Below, piece by piece: positions 1 through 10,430 of a stretch of DNA of 64,000 nucleotides. Both the position numbers and the translations under genes were made by a program. The stretch spans positions 8,480,084 through 8,544,083 of the forward strand of contig NC_087072.1 in NCBI RefSeq assembly GCF_026151205.1, read 5' to 3'. Positions within the stretch are counted from its first letter, which is position 1, and every line of letters starts with the position of its first letter. Source of the stretch: Bolinopsis microptera (taxonomy: Eukaryota > Ctenophora > Tentaculata > Lobata > Bolinopsidae). The notes beneath the pieces were generated by a model. It searched no databases and was not told where the DNA came from. It saw nothing but the letters and a program-made list of their open reading frames with translations.

Positions 1-3000
1 CGGACAAAGCTTCTTCAAAGGTATCTCTCAGAGTGGAGAAGTGAAACTTACACAAAACAAACAGAATGGAAACTAATCGTTAGGGCAGACTGTCATTACA
101 GGTTCTACTTGAAGGAGAAGTCGTGGGAATGTTGGAGGAACTTTCTCACAGAAAACAGGAATGTGTGTCAGAAGAGACAGCTTGCTGATCAAACTTGTTC
201 TAGAATACTACAGAGAAGGTATTTCAGCAGGCTGAAAAAGGCTGTTAAGATTAGAAAGGAGGTCAATGCTAATAATGTAGTTGCTCAGTCAATGTATCAT
301 CGAAACTTGACATCAAAAATGCTCAATCAGTGGCATTTTGCCATGGCTCAACGAAATATAGCCCACGAACAAGAGAATATAGCACTTCATTTTTGGTCTC
401 TTTCGTTACAGAGACAATGTCTCGAACAGTGGTTTATATTTAAAAATGAGCAGATTCTTAAGAAGAAGATGGTTATCGTCGTTTCGAACTTCTATGCTGG
501 AAAGCTGGTACAACAATCGTTCCGAACATGGGTTGCGTACAGACAACATCGAAAGTGCAAAGAAATACAGCAAAGAAAAGCCGAAAAACTCTTAAAATCG
601 AAAATGCAGCACAAATTCTTTTACCAGTGGAGTGATCACGCTGCCATTTCAGCTAAAACTAAACGACTTGAGGGGGAGATACAGATGATTTGGTACAAAG
701 CCAAGTGCAGACGAGCGTTAGTACATTGGAAACAATTCTGTGAAGTTCAGAATTATAACAGAGAACTTATTAAAATAGCAGAGGAACATGCTCGTAAGAA
801 GCTTCTACAGAGGGTCTTGAATAAGATAAGGCTGTATACAGAACATCAGAAACAAACCCTTGTTAACAAGAATACTGCAGATGTTTTGAGAAGAAAAAAC
901 GTTTTATCTGCCTGTTTTAGGAAGTGGGTCACAGAACAAGATCAAGTAGAAGAAGATAAGTTGAAGTACAGAACGCTGATGGCCAGAAAACATTACCAAC
1001 TAAAACTCCTAAACGTAGCCCTACAACAATGGGCTGGCTACAAAGAGTACAGATTAGACAGGAAAGAATGTTACTCCCTCGCGGACACACACTACAATTC
1101 CACTGTAACCCAGCACTTGTTCACTAACTGGCATCTTCACATTTGCTACCGTAAAAACCTCCAAGTTAAGAAAGACACTGCAGCAATCCACTACAGCGAG
1201 CTACTCAACCACAAGTACTTCTACACGTGGTTAACTATGTATCACGTCTCTCAGAACCAGAGACAGGATGAGCGCATTGCTGTCCTACACCGTAGTCAGA
1301 TACTGCTAACTAAACATTTCAACTTGTGGAAGCAGAGGAGTGTTGAACATGTTGATAGCAAGTCTAGAAATGAAGCTGCTGTGCAGCACTATCAGTACAA
1401 AATTCTTAGAAGGGGGCTGAACGCTTTTGTTAGAAATAAACACCATGTCGTAGATAAGGCTGTGTTTAAAAAGAGAGCTGAGGATCACTTTAATAGGAGA
1501 CAACTTGAGAGATGCAGCAAGGCGTGGAGCGAGTACAGCAGACTTCAGCAAGTCAAGAAAGTGAAAAAGAGGATTGCTGACGAGCATTACAATAAGATAC
1601 TCGCTTCTTCTCATATGAAACACTGGATTATCCACCACAATATCGTGTGTAAAGCTAAGAACACAATCCATGATATCGAATCTCAGTACAACAAGAAGCT
1701 CCTGTCAAAAGTGTTGGCTCGTTGGTCATCTCAAATCAAGATACAGAGACTAGCATCAGATTTGAACCTGCGAGCTGAGTTGCACCACAGAGAAACACTA
1801 TCAAGGAGGGTGCTATCAGGATGGTTATCTCACACTGAACAAAGAGCCAGAGACCACGTGACTAAACAAGAGCTGCTGTCAGATGGTAAGTGTATGTTAG
1901 AGAGGCTGAGGAAGAAACAAGCACTTGCTAAGTGGAAAGAGAGGACTGGTGCGGAGAGGAGAGACAGGGAGATGTGTGAAGCTGCTGACTTACATTATGT
2001 TAGAACACTCATGGTTAAGGTTGTTGAAGGGTTTAAACAGAATGAAGAGTTACAGTTTAAGAAGATGCTGCTTAGAAGGAAGCATGATAACTTCTCACGT
2101 GATCACATGACTAAGAGGATGTTCACTCAGTGGAGAGATGCTTACAGGGAGAGAATGATCGAGAAGAATCAAACAGAGCGAGCCATGTGGTTCTGGTTAG
2201 TTCTTTAACTATTGCATAAATCAATTATATTTCTGGCGAGAAATTTATTCACTAGAATTTTATTAATGAATGTTTATAATTATCTTCGAAATGTTCCAAC
2301 ATTTCGTCGAACTAATTCATTCTTATACTTGCAGGTGTGTGACATTAGAGCACAAGGCATTGCGAGCATGGCTGAGTTATTCTCAGTATAGAAAGCAGAA
2401 ACAGAGGACTTACCGAACTGCTCTCCAAGACAGACGACAGTATCTCATCCAGACAGGTAGATAATGTTATCTAACAGTAGATATCCTTCCTCAGATAGCT
2501 GAACAAAGAATTTAAACTTATAGGCTCCGTGCAGACTAACGTATTGTAATTAAAACCCATGTTTAGATAGTAGCGCTTTGCGCAGTCTCGTATATTTTAG
2601 TGTTACACGCACCGGTCAGTGAAGTTATTATATTCTGAATAAATCTCCTTTAAAAGTTAAACAAGGAACTCACTTGATATGAATCATTAAAAGCCTTACC
2701 GCTATTAGTGTCTACGACACAAATATCAATATTGTAGGGATTAATAAATTGTAATCGTTCGTCGTTACGAGTATCAACTATCGACTTTGGTATAATAAAA
2801 CGTACTATTTTAGCTAATGAGTTGGTTTGTTACAACTTTCTAACTACCCCCCAACTTCAGGTTTGAGAGAGTGGATTAACTGTGTGACATTAGCAGAAGA
2901 GAGCCGATCACGTGTGGCCTTGTTAGCTGTAACACAACAAACTTATCGAGCTAACGAGCTCGCCTTGAAGTGGGGGAGACACTGGCGCAGCCTTGTTAAG

Positions 3001-3198
3001 AGCCGCGCACGCCGTCCAACTACAAGTGTTCTGATAAGAAATGATAAGGAAAACTACCGTGATGTTCTGATAACAAACATTCGGTCTGTTAAAACTAGTT
3101 TTGTAGAAACTCCTAAGTTTTATGAAGGTTTTAAGTCGTTAAAGAACAACAGACCTGCACCTAGGATACCCAACTTTTTAGCTCAGAACCACTTCTAA
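1..3198 (+). CDS. SFI1: SFI1-like centrin-binding repeat protein (3' part, 5' end outside the window)
   Basis: The reading frame is open from base 1 with no start codon in view, so the gene begins upstream of the window. Three exons fit: <1-2195, 2335-2456 and 2861-3198. The introns are GT-AG (ttctg|gttag...cttgcag; acag|gtaga...acttcag) with consistent phases, giving 884 residues before the stop. The protein is almost entirely a tandem helical repeat of about 30-35 residues with the core L-x3-L/F-x2-W-K/R, for example ACFRKWVTEQ, ALQQWAGYKE, YFYTWLTMYH, HFNLWKQRSV, ALRAWLSYSQ and GLREWINCVT. This is the SFI1 centrin-binding repeat known from yeast spindle pole bodies and animal centrioles; each repeat is expected to bind one centrin along a long alpha-helix. 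The C-terminal ~80 residues are basic and lack the repeat. It could be another SFI1-repeat centriolar protein rather than the strict SFI1 orthologue. The next gene starts 352 bp downstream on the same strand. Confidence 0.78.
2457..2860 (+). other. Second intron of the SFI1-like gene with a shared repeat fragment
   Basis: 404-bp intron. Around 2521-2540 it contains a stretch (GGCTCCGTGCAGAC core) that also occurs in both copies of the 268-bp duplication at 53497-54074, so part of the intron belongs to a dispersed repeat. No coding potential seen. Confidence 0.5.
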
Positions 3199-3549
3199 AT
3201 TATTGTAATATTCATGAATATCTAGACATTTTTTGGACATAAGTTTTATAGGTTCCTATCAGCAGATTTTTATTATACTTCATAGCATGTTACTACCCGG
3301 TTATTACATCTTTTTAATCAGATAATATTTATTTTGTAACATATGTATCATATTACATTTATTTTATTTTACATTTTTATCACTCATGTCAGCGTCACTT
3401 AATTCTACGTCTGGCTACTTTGAATTTAATACTGATAATAAAGTAAGATTATTTAGAATTCACCTAAACCAAATGTTTAAACTGTAACAGATTGCGTTGC
3501 TTATATTTTGATATTTTGTAAAACAGTTAAAAATTCATTACATCTTAGA
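3199..3549. other. Intergenic spacer between the SFI1-like gene and SAP30BP
   Basis: AT-rich 351-bp spacer between two genes on the same strand. It should hold the 3' UTR of the first and the promoter/5' UTR of the second. I see no distinctive motif. Confidence 0.5.
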
Positions 3550-5948
3550 ATGGACGGTTTGATAGGAAGTTATGGTGGTGTTAGTGATGAGGAAGAAATG
3601 GAGTTCGAAGATGCTCCCAAAGTAGAGGAGCAGGAGGAACCTGAAAATAACGAAAATATTGAAAATATTGAAAATATTGAAATCGGTAAGTAAGTTCATC
3701 TTACATTTCAACTCTGTTAATTTATCATTTCACATAAAATGGAAAGTAATCCTTTTGCTGATAATTTTTACAAACTTAGTTCAACTTAAAAAACCATTTT
3801 TTTCAGAAGAAGAGAAGTTATCAGGAGAGGGAACAACACCACAGTCCGACACTTCAATAAATACTTCCGGGAATTCCAACAATGCACTCGGTCTGGTGTC
3901 TTACAACTCTCATAGCCCAGTCAGTTACTATTGATTAAACTATAATTGATTGATATATAATTTATTACCCAATCATCATTTGTTGTTGTTGTTCATTGTT
4001 GTTGAGGCTTGTTCTGGAAATATATTTGCCTGCCAAATGCCCAAATGTCTAATATTCTGTGAGTGCCGTGGTTTCACGAATTATCGCGAGTATTCCTAAA
4101 ACTCTAAAACTAGGGCTCATCACAATAAATTACTAATTATTAACTTGAAGAACTTTTCAGACCCGATCATCTGAAAGTAAGACGGCACTCACTTCGTTAC
4201 TCAGCACATATGAAGACTTAGACAAAACAACAAATGAGGACCGAAACGAAGAAGAGATTGAGAAGCAATGTGAGTTTATTTACCGCTCAGCAATAGGACC
4301 ATTTTAGTAGTACATAATCTTATCAGTTATCATTAAAAAGATATCAAGAGTTTCCTCCCAAAAGCAAAAACTGTTATGTCTACGTAACGCGCGGTTGCCG
4401 AATTATGTTGAAAGAATGCAAGACAACATTGTCAACCTGCGCGCGTGCATATAATATATAATATATATCGATATATTTATTGATCGACTTTCGACATAGA
4501 ATTAACAGTGATTAATGTACCTTACAAGACATTTTTATAACGTACGAAATGCGACGGTTTTCCCGAAATTTCGCCATATTTTCGGACCGCCAAAATTTCG
4601 GTCGTCGTAATAGAATCCGTCGCATTATTTTTAGCTTATTCCAATAATTGTGGCTTCATCGATTCATTTTGTTCTTGAAAAGTTAGTGATATGATGGTGG
4701 GACAAATAAACACAATATTCCATGATGAATTTAATGTCAAGTAATACGTTTTAAATTTACAATAAATTACATTTATGTGCTAACATAAACGTCTTATAAG
4801 AGACTAAGTCAAGATAAACAATTTAATACCAAACTCAGTAAGTGAAACTGAAAGAGTCGAGCCGGACCCCTTAGAGGAAGATGAAGAAATCGATTTATAA
4901 GTTTCATTTTGTTTCAACATGATTTTACCGATTTTTAGAAAAGTTTGAATTTCCTTTAGCTTTGTGTCAGAAAACAAAATGATGAAAAATACCCTTATTT
5001 TCTGTGACGTCCGAAATGTGACGGTTTTTGTTCAATTTCGCCATATTTTCGGACCGCCAAAATTTCGGTCGTCGCAAATTGGTCCGCCACAAAAATGTCT
5101 TGTAAGGTATTGCGTATTATCGAACTGTGCAGATCGATTCGAACAAAGATCATCTTATCGAAGCTGTTATCGCGATAATGCAGCGTAAACTTTTTGATAA
5201 GAGTTAAGTGTTGTTATACAAATTTTGCTTCTGAGTTTAGCTGTTTCCAAGATCTTCCACGATCAAAATGCGCACTAGGATATAGAAGATAATGTAATCT
5301 CCTATTACCTGTGATCTTAGAGGCCTACTTTACATTTCAACACTATGAAGGAATCTTGATTCCGTGTGACAATATTATAACAAATCTTCTATTTCAGATG
5401 ACGTCACTGTTGAAAACTCTGATTCGGAGTCTGATTCTGAAAATTTCATGGGCAAAGCAGATGACGAAGGAAATCCTAAAATTCCCTCCGAAGCAAAAGG
5501 AAAATGTTCATCAAAACTTCAAGAAAAAATCGCTTCGGAACTACTAAAACGTCGGAAGTTTGGATACGATTTCTGCAGTAGGATGAGAGATAACAAGGAA
5601 TTCAGGAATCCTAGTATTTACGATAAGTTAATCGATATGACGGGAATCTGTGAAACTGGGACCAATTTTACTGATCCAACTTTGACCAAACTCTCGTGGC
5701 GCACTGAATCCTTCTACAAACAATTAGCAGAAAAACAACAGAAAGACTATGACAGGAGGGAGTCAGAGCGGAAGAAGGAAGCTGCTAACGACCCTAATTC
5801 AAAGATAAAGCAAACTATAATTGCGGAGAAAAAGAAAGAAACCAAGTGGGACGAGAAATCAATGAGTGGTTCTGCAAAGGACAAACAACTCAAAGCTCAG
5901 TTGATACAGGACAAATTAAACAAACAGTTGATGGCCAGAAATAGCTGA
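3550..5948 (+). CDS. SAP30BP: SAP30-binding protein (HCNGP family), complete four-exon gene
   Basis: Four exons join in frame: 3550-3685, 3807-3919, 4161-4269 and 5398-5948. They give 909 nt and 302 residues, close to the roughly 308 of the human protein as I remember it. The N-terminal third is acidic and begins with GLIGSYGGVSDEEE; a second LGLVSY motif lies in exon 2. The conserved HCNGP core is in exon 4: KIPSEAKGKCSSKLQEKI, KEFRNPSIYDKLI, GTNFTDP and W-R-T-E-S-F-Y-K-Q-L-A, followed by a lysine-rich tail containing TKWD. Family knowledge: SAP30BP is a nuclear protein linked to the SIN3/SAP30 corepressor and to splicing of short introns. The donor of exon 2 (CCCA|GTCAGT) is non-consensus and the least certain junction; all phases agree with the choice (1, 0, 1). 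Intron 3 (1128 bp) hosts a MITE. Confidence 0.92.
4520..5107 (+). mobile_element. Tc1/mariner-like MITE (family M1, copy 1) inside SAP30BP intron 3
   Basis: 588 bp bounded by inverted ends CCTTACAAGACATTTTT and AAAAATGTCTTGTAAGG, directly flanked by TA on both sides (4518-4519 and 5108-5109), the usual Tc1/mariner target duplication. It carries two direct copies of an internal block (about 4571-4610 and 5040-5080; core CCATATTTTCGGACCGCC). No transposase ORF, so it is non-autonomous. Related copies lie at 17193-17705 (reversed), 19251-19659 and ending at 27465. Confidence 0.85.
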
Positions 5949-6525
5949 GAATCCTGTCCACTTAAATATTTTGTTAATTAAGCTTATCAAGCCCTGTTGA
6001 GATTGGGGTCACTGACTCATAGAACACCCCCGTAAGGAATTGTTATTGTATTTTTAAAACTTTATAGCCCAACAGACTGTTAGTTAAGTGTCGGCATGTT
6101 AGGCTGAAAGCTGAGTAAAATTAGAATTGAACAATTAAATCTTTAAACGTCCCTTTTAATTCTTATTTAATGCATCGAAATTAATGACTAAGGCTGATAA
6201 TTGTGGTATTGCTGATGCTTTTGATGGCTCCTTTTTGAAAAGTGATTAAGTCCCTTGGAATTAGTCATTTTCATTGAACGTTTCGGAAATGAAAGAGTAA
6301 AATGCGATCGATTTATTAGAAATTTTCATGACTGAACATGTTTATAACAGATAATTCAGTTTTATTTTAACTTACACAAATGCTACATTTTATTTAGTAC
6401 ATACGTGGTTGTGTCAGATGGGATCGATAGCAGATTGTTGGAGGTAAATTATAGCGAATTAAGTGATATTGATAATCTAATATCAACTTAAATTCCTTTT
6501 TTCAAAGTTATCACATATTTCACTG
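5949..6525. other. Spacer between SAP30BP and the Penelope-like element
   Basis: AT-rich, non-coding. The first part is probably the SAP30BP 3' UTR. Nothing else recognised. Its last nine bases (6517-6525, ATTTCACTG) are the left copy of the target duplication of the element that follows. Confidence 0.5.
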
Positions 6526-6720
6526 GGCTGTAGGACTCTAGAGCGGGGGACTGTAGAGCGGGGGACTGTAGAGCGGACTTGGTCGGAAGTAGGACCCTAG
6601 AGCGGAGTCAAATCGCCAGGGTAGGACTCTAGAGCGGAACTCCCTTACCGGACCCATACTATGAGGACTCTATATCGAGCGGTATCCAAATGCAGATTTT
6701 AGAGCGGTTAAAAATTTGAG
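6526..6720 (+). repeat. Left terminal inverted repeat of the Penelope-like element
   Basis: About 195 bp, complementary to 10211-10421. Contains several variants of AGGACTCTAGAGCGG, clustered at the outer edge (6532-6580) and again near 6624-6640. Confidence 0.85.
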
Positions 6721-6915
6721 AGTAAAGTTAATTTTGAAGATTGAGTTATGTTTTTTAATCAATGATTAATAATAGTCGTCACATAATGATGATAAAATCG
6801 ATAAAACTTATTATACAGGAGGAGTTTAGGAATGACTGTTACTGATACTCTGCATATTTAATTGTAGATAGTTGTAAAGAGAAGTAGGAATCGAATGTGA
6901 TATATACACTAGCGT

Positions 6916-9450
6916 GTGAATTTTAAGAACCGACAGCAGAAAAACAGAAGACGAACTGAGAAAGAAGCCAAAAGACTCATAAAGGACGGAAGTGTTGTCA
7001 TCCTTGTGAATGAACCTGTCCCACCCGGGGCTGTGTGTGTACTTGGAAAAGGGTTGGGCTTTGTACCTACACCTTCTCTTGATGTTGAAGGAACAAGATT
7101 GGACATGCGTTTAACAACGAACAGGATCCTTCAGTCTTCAAATCAGTCACTTAACAGCAATGACCAGTTTGAAACCCCGAATCTGCCCCAAATACCACCA
7201 AAACTCTACCAAAAATCATACTATTCATCACAGTCATCAGATGACAGTAGTGTTAATGATATTGTGAAGAGTATGGAGGCGGACCTTGACCAGAGATTGA
7301 CCATTCAGAAAACTACAAGAGGCGACACAAAGAAGAACTTGTCAAAGGAAGAGACTGAGGGCCTAAAATGGCTTGAGTGCATGAACAATGAGGGAAAACT
7401 ATCCGTTGTTCAAGCTGATAAAGGAGGTGCAGTGATCATTATCAACCCAGAGACACTAAGGAAGAAGACACTTGAGAAGCTCCAAAACCCGAATATCTAT
7501 ACTGAACTGAAGGAAGATCTCACCCAAACATTACACCATGAGTTATTCCTCAAATGGGTTGAAGGTAAAGAGAAAGGTTTTATCCATCCGATGACTGCAA
7601 AAAGTGTCATGGGTGTTTCTGATAATGATAGCACAAAAGAGGGGAAAGATAAGACCAATGCAAAGAGCACTTCTTCACATTTCAAGCCAGGAAAAGCCTA
7701 CTTTTACCCGAGTTTGAAGATCCACAAATTGAAGAGAAAAGACCTTGTGCCAGGCATAGAGCCCCCTGTGAGACTAGTCACTGCACTACAGGAAGGAATA
7801 GCAAAAAGGAGTGATGTCTTCTTGGCCAGTGAGTACTTCAAAAATCTTGAAAAGGACTATTGCGAAGACTTACTGACTGACTCAACGGACGCACTGAGAT
7901 GGCTTGAAGTATGCAATGAAGTTGAAACAGACAAACGAGCCCTCCGAGCTTTCACTTTCGACTTCAAAGCTCTCTACGACTCATTAAACCCTGAACTTGT
8001 CAAGGAAGCCGTTCATCATGCAATGAATACCACCAGACCAGACTGGACACCAGCACTCTGTGATTGGCTGGTCGACCTCGTTGATATCAGTCTAAGATCC
8101 TCTATTGGATGCTTCGAAGACAAGTGGTACGTCCAAAAGAACGGAGTGCCTACAGGTGGAAGTCTGTGTGTGCAGTTGGCCAACATAACTGTATTTTATG
8201 TAATGAACAAATCCGTTTACAGTAACACTGACATGATGAAGAGAGTCAGGACTGTAAGACGGTACATTGACGATGGTGCAGGTTTCTTCTACAGCACTGA
8301 AAGGAAATTTGACCAGTGGATTTCCGATGTAAACAAATCCTTGAAAGAATATGGGCTACTCATTGACGAATCCCAATGGAAGGAAGTTGGCACGCCTGTG
8401 GCTTTTCTAGATATCGAGTTTTGTTTCGACCCTGAGGGAAACTTACAAACTGACCTCCATATCAAGGAAACAGATTCAAGGAGCTATCTACATTTTAGCA
8501 GTGCACATCCAAACCACATTTATAGTGGAATAGTTTACAGCCAGTGTATCAGACTCAGGAGAATAATCAACTCACAAGAACGACTGGAAACCAGATTGAG
8601 TGAATTAAGCCAAGCATTCAAGGCAGCTGCTTATCCCTCAAAAATGGTGAACAACATTAGCAAAAAAGTTCTCAACTCCGAAAGAAACCTTGAACGAAGA
8701 CCTCCCAAGGACAACACACTGAAGCCAGAGATCCTACCAATAAGGGTTGTCTCAACCTACGGAAGTGACTCTGACATTGTCACCACAGTGAAAAAGTATG
8801 AGGAGAACTTAAAGAAGACCAGAAGTTTTTGTAACCTGAGTGACTCAAAACAACAGAGTAACACCCTTGAAGAAAAGAAGAATGGCAAAAAGTTCTTCCA
8901 ATTTGTCAAGAAAACAGGAAGCAACCTCAAAAGCCGGTTGGTTAAGGTGAAAGAAATAGCTCTGGGGAATAAGCATGGTCAAACAAGGCCGTGTAGAAAG
9001 AAGAACTGTGCAACGTGTGAGTCTATTGATAGTGCTACACAAATCAGCATCAATGGGAAACGGGTAAAACCAGCACCAGGTACATGCATCACTTACAACA
9101 TCATATATTTGATCAGATGTAAACTGTGTGAGAAACCATACGTAGGCAAATCCACCAGAATGCTACGGGTAAGGTTTGGCGAACACAGAAGAGCATTCTA
9201 CAAGATCATCAGTGGGCAAAAGGTTGACACGGATGATGACTCAAACTGCGTAGGACTCCACCTCCATATAGAGCATGGACTGACTCAGAAGGAAAATTTT
9301 AACAATAGTGTTTCAGTGTGTATCCTAGAAAATTCAAGTCCTAGTAGTTTAGATGTTAAGGAGCACCGATATATACAAGCCTTAAATTCCCTCCGCCCCT
9401 CAGGAATGAATAGTACAAACCCTTTTAAGATTCCTTTATTGCATAATTGA
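6916..9450 (+). CDS. Penelope-like element polyprotein: reverse transcriptase + C-terminal GIY-YIG endonuclease
   Basis: Open frame of about 844 codons that encodes reverse transcription and target nicking for the retroelement. In order: a basic N-terminus with the Penelope-type motif LGKGLGFVPTP (residues ~43-53); a DKGGAVIII motif (~168-176) typical of these RTs; RT motif A FTFDFKALYDSLN (~346-358); motif B' GVPTGGSLCVQLAN; the catalytic YIDD (~450-453); a thumb region; a linker with C-x5-C-x2-C (CRKKNCATC) like the zinc-finger linker of some PLE lineages; and a GIY-YIG nuclease (~725-835) with YLIRC...YVGK, RFGEHRRAF and a late KEHRYIQALNS segment carrying the expected Glu. There is no ATG at the 5' end of the frame; an in-frame stop lies at 6910 just before a possible AG acceptor (6911-6912), so the N-terminus is probably in an upstream exon or has been lost. 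First in-frame ATG: 7105. No frameshift or internal stop. Confidence 0.92.
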   Translation: MNFKNRQQKNRRRTEKEAKRLIKDGSVVILVNEPVPPGAVCVLGKGLGFVPTPSLDVEGTRLDMRLTTNRILQSSNQSLNSNDQFETPNLPQIPPKLYQKSYYSSQSSDDSSVNDIVKSMEADLDQRLTIQKTTRGDTKKNLSKEETEGLKWLECMNNEGKLSVVQADKGGAVIIINPETLRKKTLEKLQNPNIYTELKEDLTQTLHHELFLKWVEGKEKGFIHPMTAKSVMGVSDNDSTKEGKDKTNAKSTSSHFKPGKAYFYPSLKIHKLKRKDLVPGIEPPVRLVTALQEGIAKRSDVFLASEYFKNLEKDYCEDLLTDSTDALRWLEVCNEVETDKRALRAFTFDFKALYDSLNPELVKEAVHHAMNTTRPDWTPALCDWLVDLVDISLRSSIGCFEDKWYVQKNGVPTGGSLCVQLANITVFYVMNKSVYSNTDMMKRVRTVRRYIDDGAGFFYSTERKFDQWISDVNKSLKEYGLLIDESQWKEVGTPVAFLDIEFCFDPEGNLQTDLHIKETDSRSYLHFSSAHPNHIYSGIVYSQCIRLRRIINSQERLETRLSELSQAFKAAAYPSKMVNNISKKVLNSERNLERRPPKDNTLKPEILPIRVVSTYGSDSDIVTTVKKYEENLKKTRSFCNLSDSKQQSNTLEEKKNGKKFFQFVKKTGSNLKSRLVKVKEIALGNKHGQTRPCRKKNCATCESIDSATQISINGKRVKPAPGTCITYNIIYLIRCKLCEKPYVGKSTRMLRVRFGEHRRAFYKIISGQKVDTDDDSNCVGLHLHIEHGLTQKENFNNSVSVCILENSSPSSLDVKEHRYIQALNSLRPSGMNSTNPFKIPLLHN

Positions 9451-10206
9451 TTTTTATTTTGTCTGAGGGGCTTTCCATAAATTATTTTTTTTAAATAATT
9501 GGTCCTTTTATTGATGTTTCATATTTCACGGCAGTTTCCTTTTCAGAGTTTGAGTTTATATTTAGAAACTAACCATACTATCTTTTAGATTTATGTCACT
9601 TATGATGGCTCCGGCTGAAAGTACTATGACTCATTTTATCTAGAAGATTGTAGTTTCATTGCTTCTGAAGTAGCTATCAGTTCGCCGGTCAATGTTGGGT
9701 ATAATACTCTTGTGATATACTAACACTAAATTATCCGTGACATTTATACTGCACTATAGAAATCACTAACAAGAAACGCTATGCGATGGATCTGGTCTGG
9801 ATCATACCCTGTCACCAGACTGAACATGAGATGTGGTACCCTTAGTAGGTGCTGAAGTGTCACGCGATGAGATCCTCATTCCTAAATGATCTCAGATCAT
9901 TGATCTGCTTGAGTGCACGTACTCGGTCGAAATCACATCGATACGACCAGTTCACAATTATACCTCTTTATCAAAGAATTTTTTTGCATTCTAGAGTAGC
10001 ATGAGGATATTTCAGTCAAATGGAAGAAGTTTATACCGAAAAATTGTCTAACGTATCTAAAAATTACAATATGATATGATGTATAATATAAATAAATCGA
10101 TCTTGGACAATTTTCTGCTTCAACAACTCCATGACTTATTCTAATGTCACTACTGTAATAATCAATCACGAGTTGTATCTAATCTGATTTCAATCATCCG
10201 ACCAAG
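9451..10206 (+). other. 3' untranslated part of the Penelope-like element
   Basis: Non-coding stretch between the stop codon and the right terminal repeat. I searched by eye for a hammerhead ribozyme core (CUGAUGA...GAAA), known in some Penelope elements, and did not find a convincing one. Confidence 0.5.
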
Positions 10207-10210
10207 TCAA

Positions 10211-10421
10211 TAACCGCTCTAAAATCTGCATTTGGATACCGCTCTAGAGTCCTCATAGTCATAGTATGGCCTATGAGTATGGGTCCGGTAAGGGAGTTCC
10301 GCTCTAGAGTCCTACCCTGGCGATTTGACTCCGCTCGGCCTCTAGGATCCTACTTCCGACCAAGTCCGCTCTACAGTCCTAGTCCCCCCTCTAGAGTCCT
10401 CCGCTCTAGAGTCCTGCTCCC
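10211..10421 (-). repeat. Right terminal inverted repeat of the Penelope-like element
   Basis: Inverted copy of 6526-6720, with a ~20-bp local insertion near 10261-10280 and three to four CCGCTCTAGAGTCCT subrepeats. Ends at the target duplication 10422-10430. Confidence 0.85.
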
Positions 10422-10430
10422 ATTTCACTG

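Larger units (their letters stand above)
6526..10421 (+). mobile_element. Penelope-like retroelement with long terminal inverted repeats and 9-bp target duplication
   Basis: A 3.9-kb unit. The left end (6526-about 6720) and the right end (about 10211-10421) are inverted copies of each other: both carry the blocks AAATGCAGATTTTAGAGCGG, GGAACTCCCTTACCGGACCC in complementary orientation and several copies of a 15-bp subrepeat AGGACTCTAGAGCGG. The direct repeat ATTTCACTG abuts both ends (6517-6525 and 10422-10430). Between the ends lies a single long ORF with Penelope-type RT and GIY-YIG endonuclease. Penelope-like elements are known to have LTR-like terminal repeats in direct or inverted order; this is the inverted arrangement. 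The long intact ORF suggests fairly recent activity. Confidence 0.88.

Noticed and set aside
1306-1671. 121-codon minus-strand ORF inside the SFI1-like exon
   Set aside because: Antisense shadow of the helical repeat coding region.
4843-4900. An extra SAP30BP exon in intron 3 (frame SETERVEPDPLEEDEEI)
   Set aside because: It runs into a stop without a usable donor, and skipping it joins exons 4161-4269 and 5398-5948 in perfect phase.
9451-10206. Hammerhead ribozyme in the Penelope element
   Set aside because: No CUGAUGA...GAAA core with suitable stems was found by eye.
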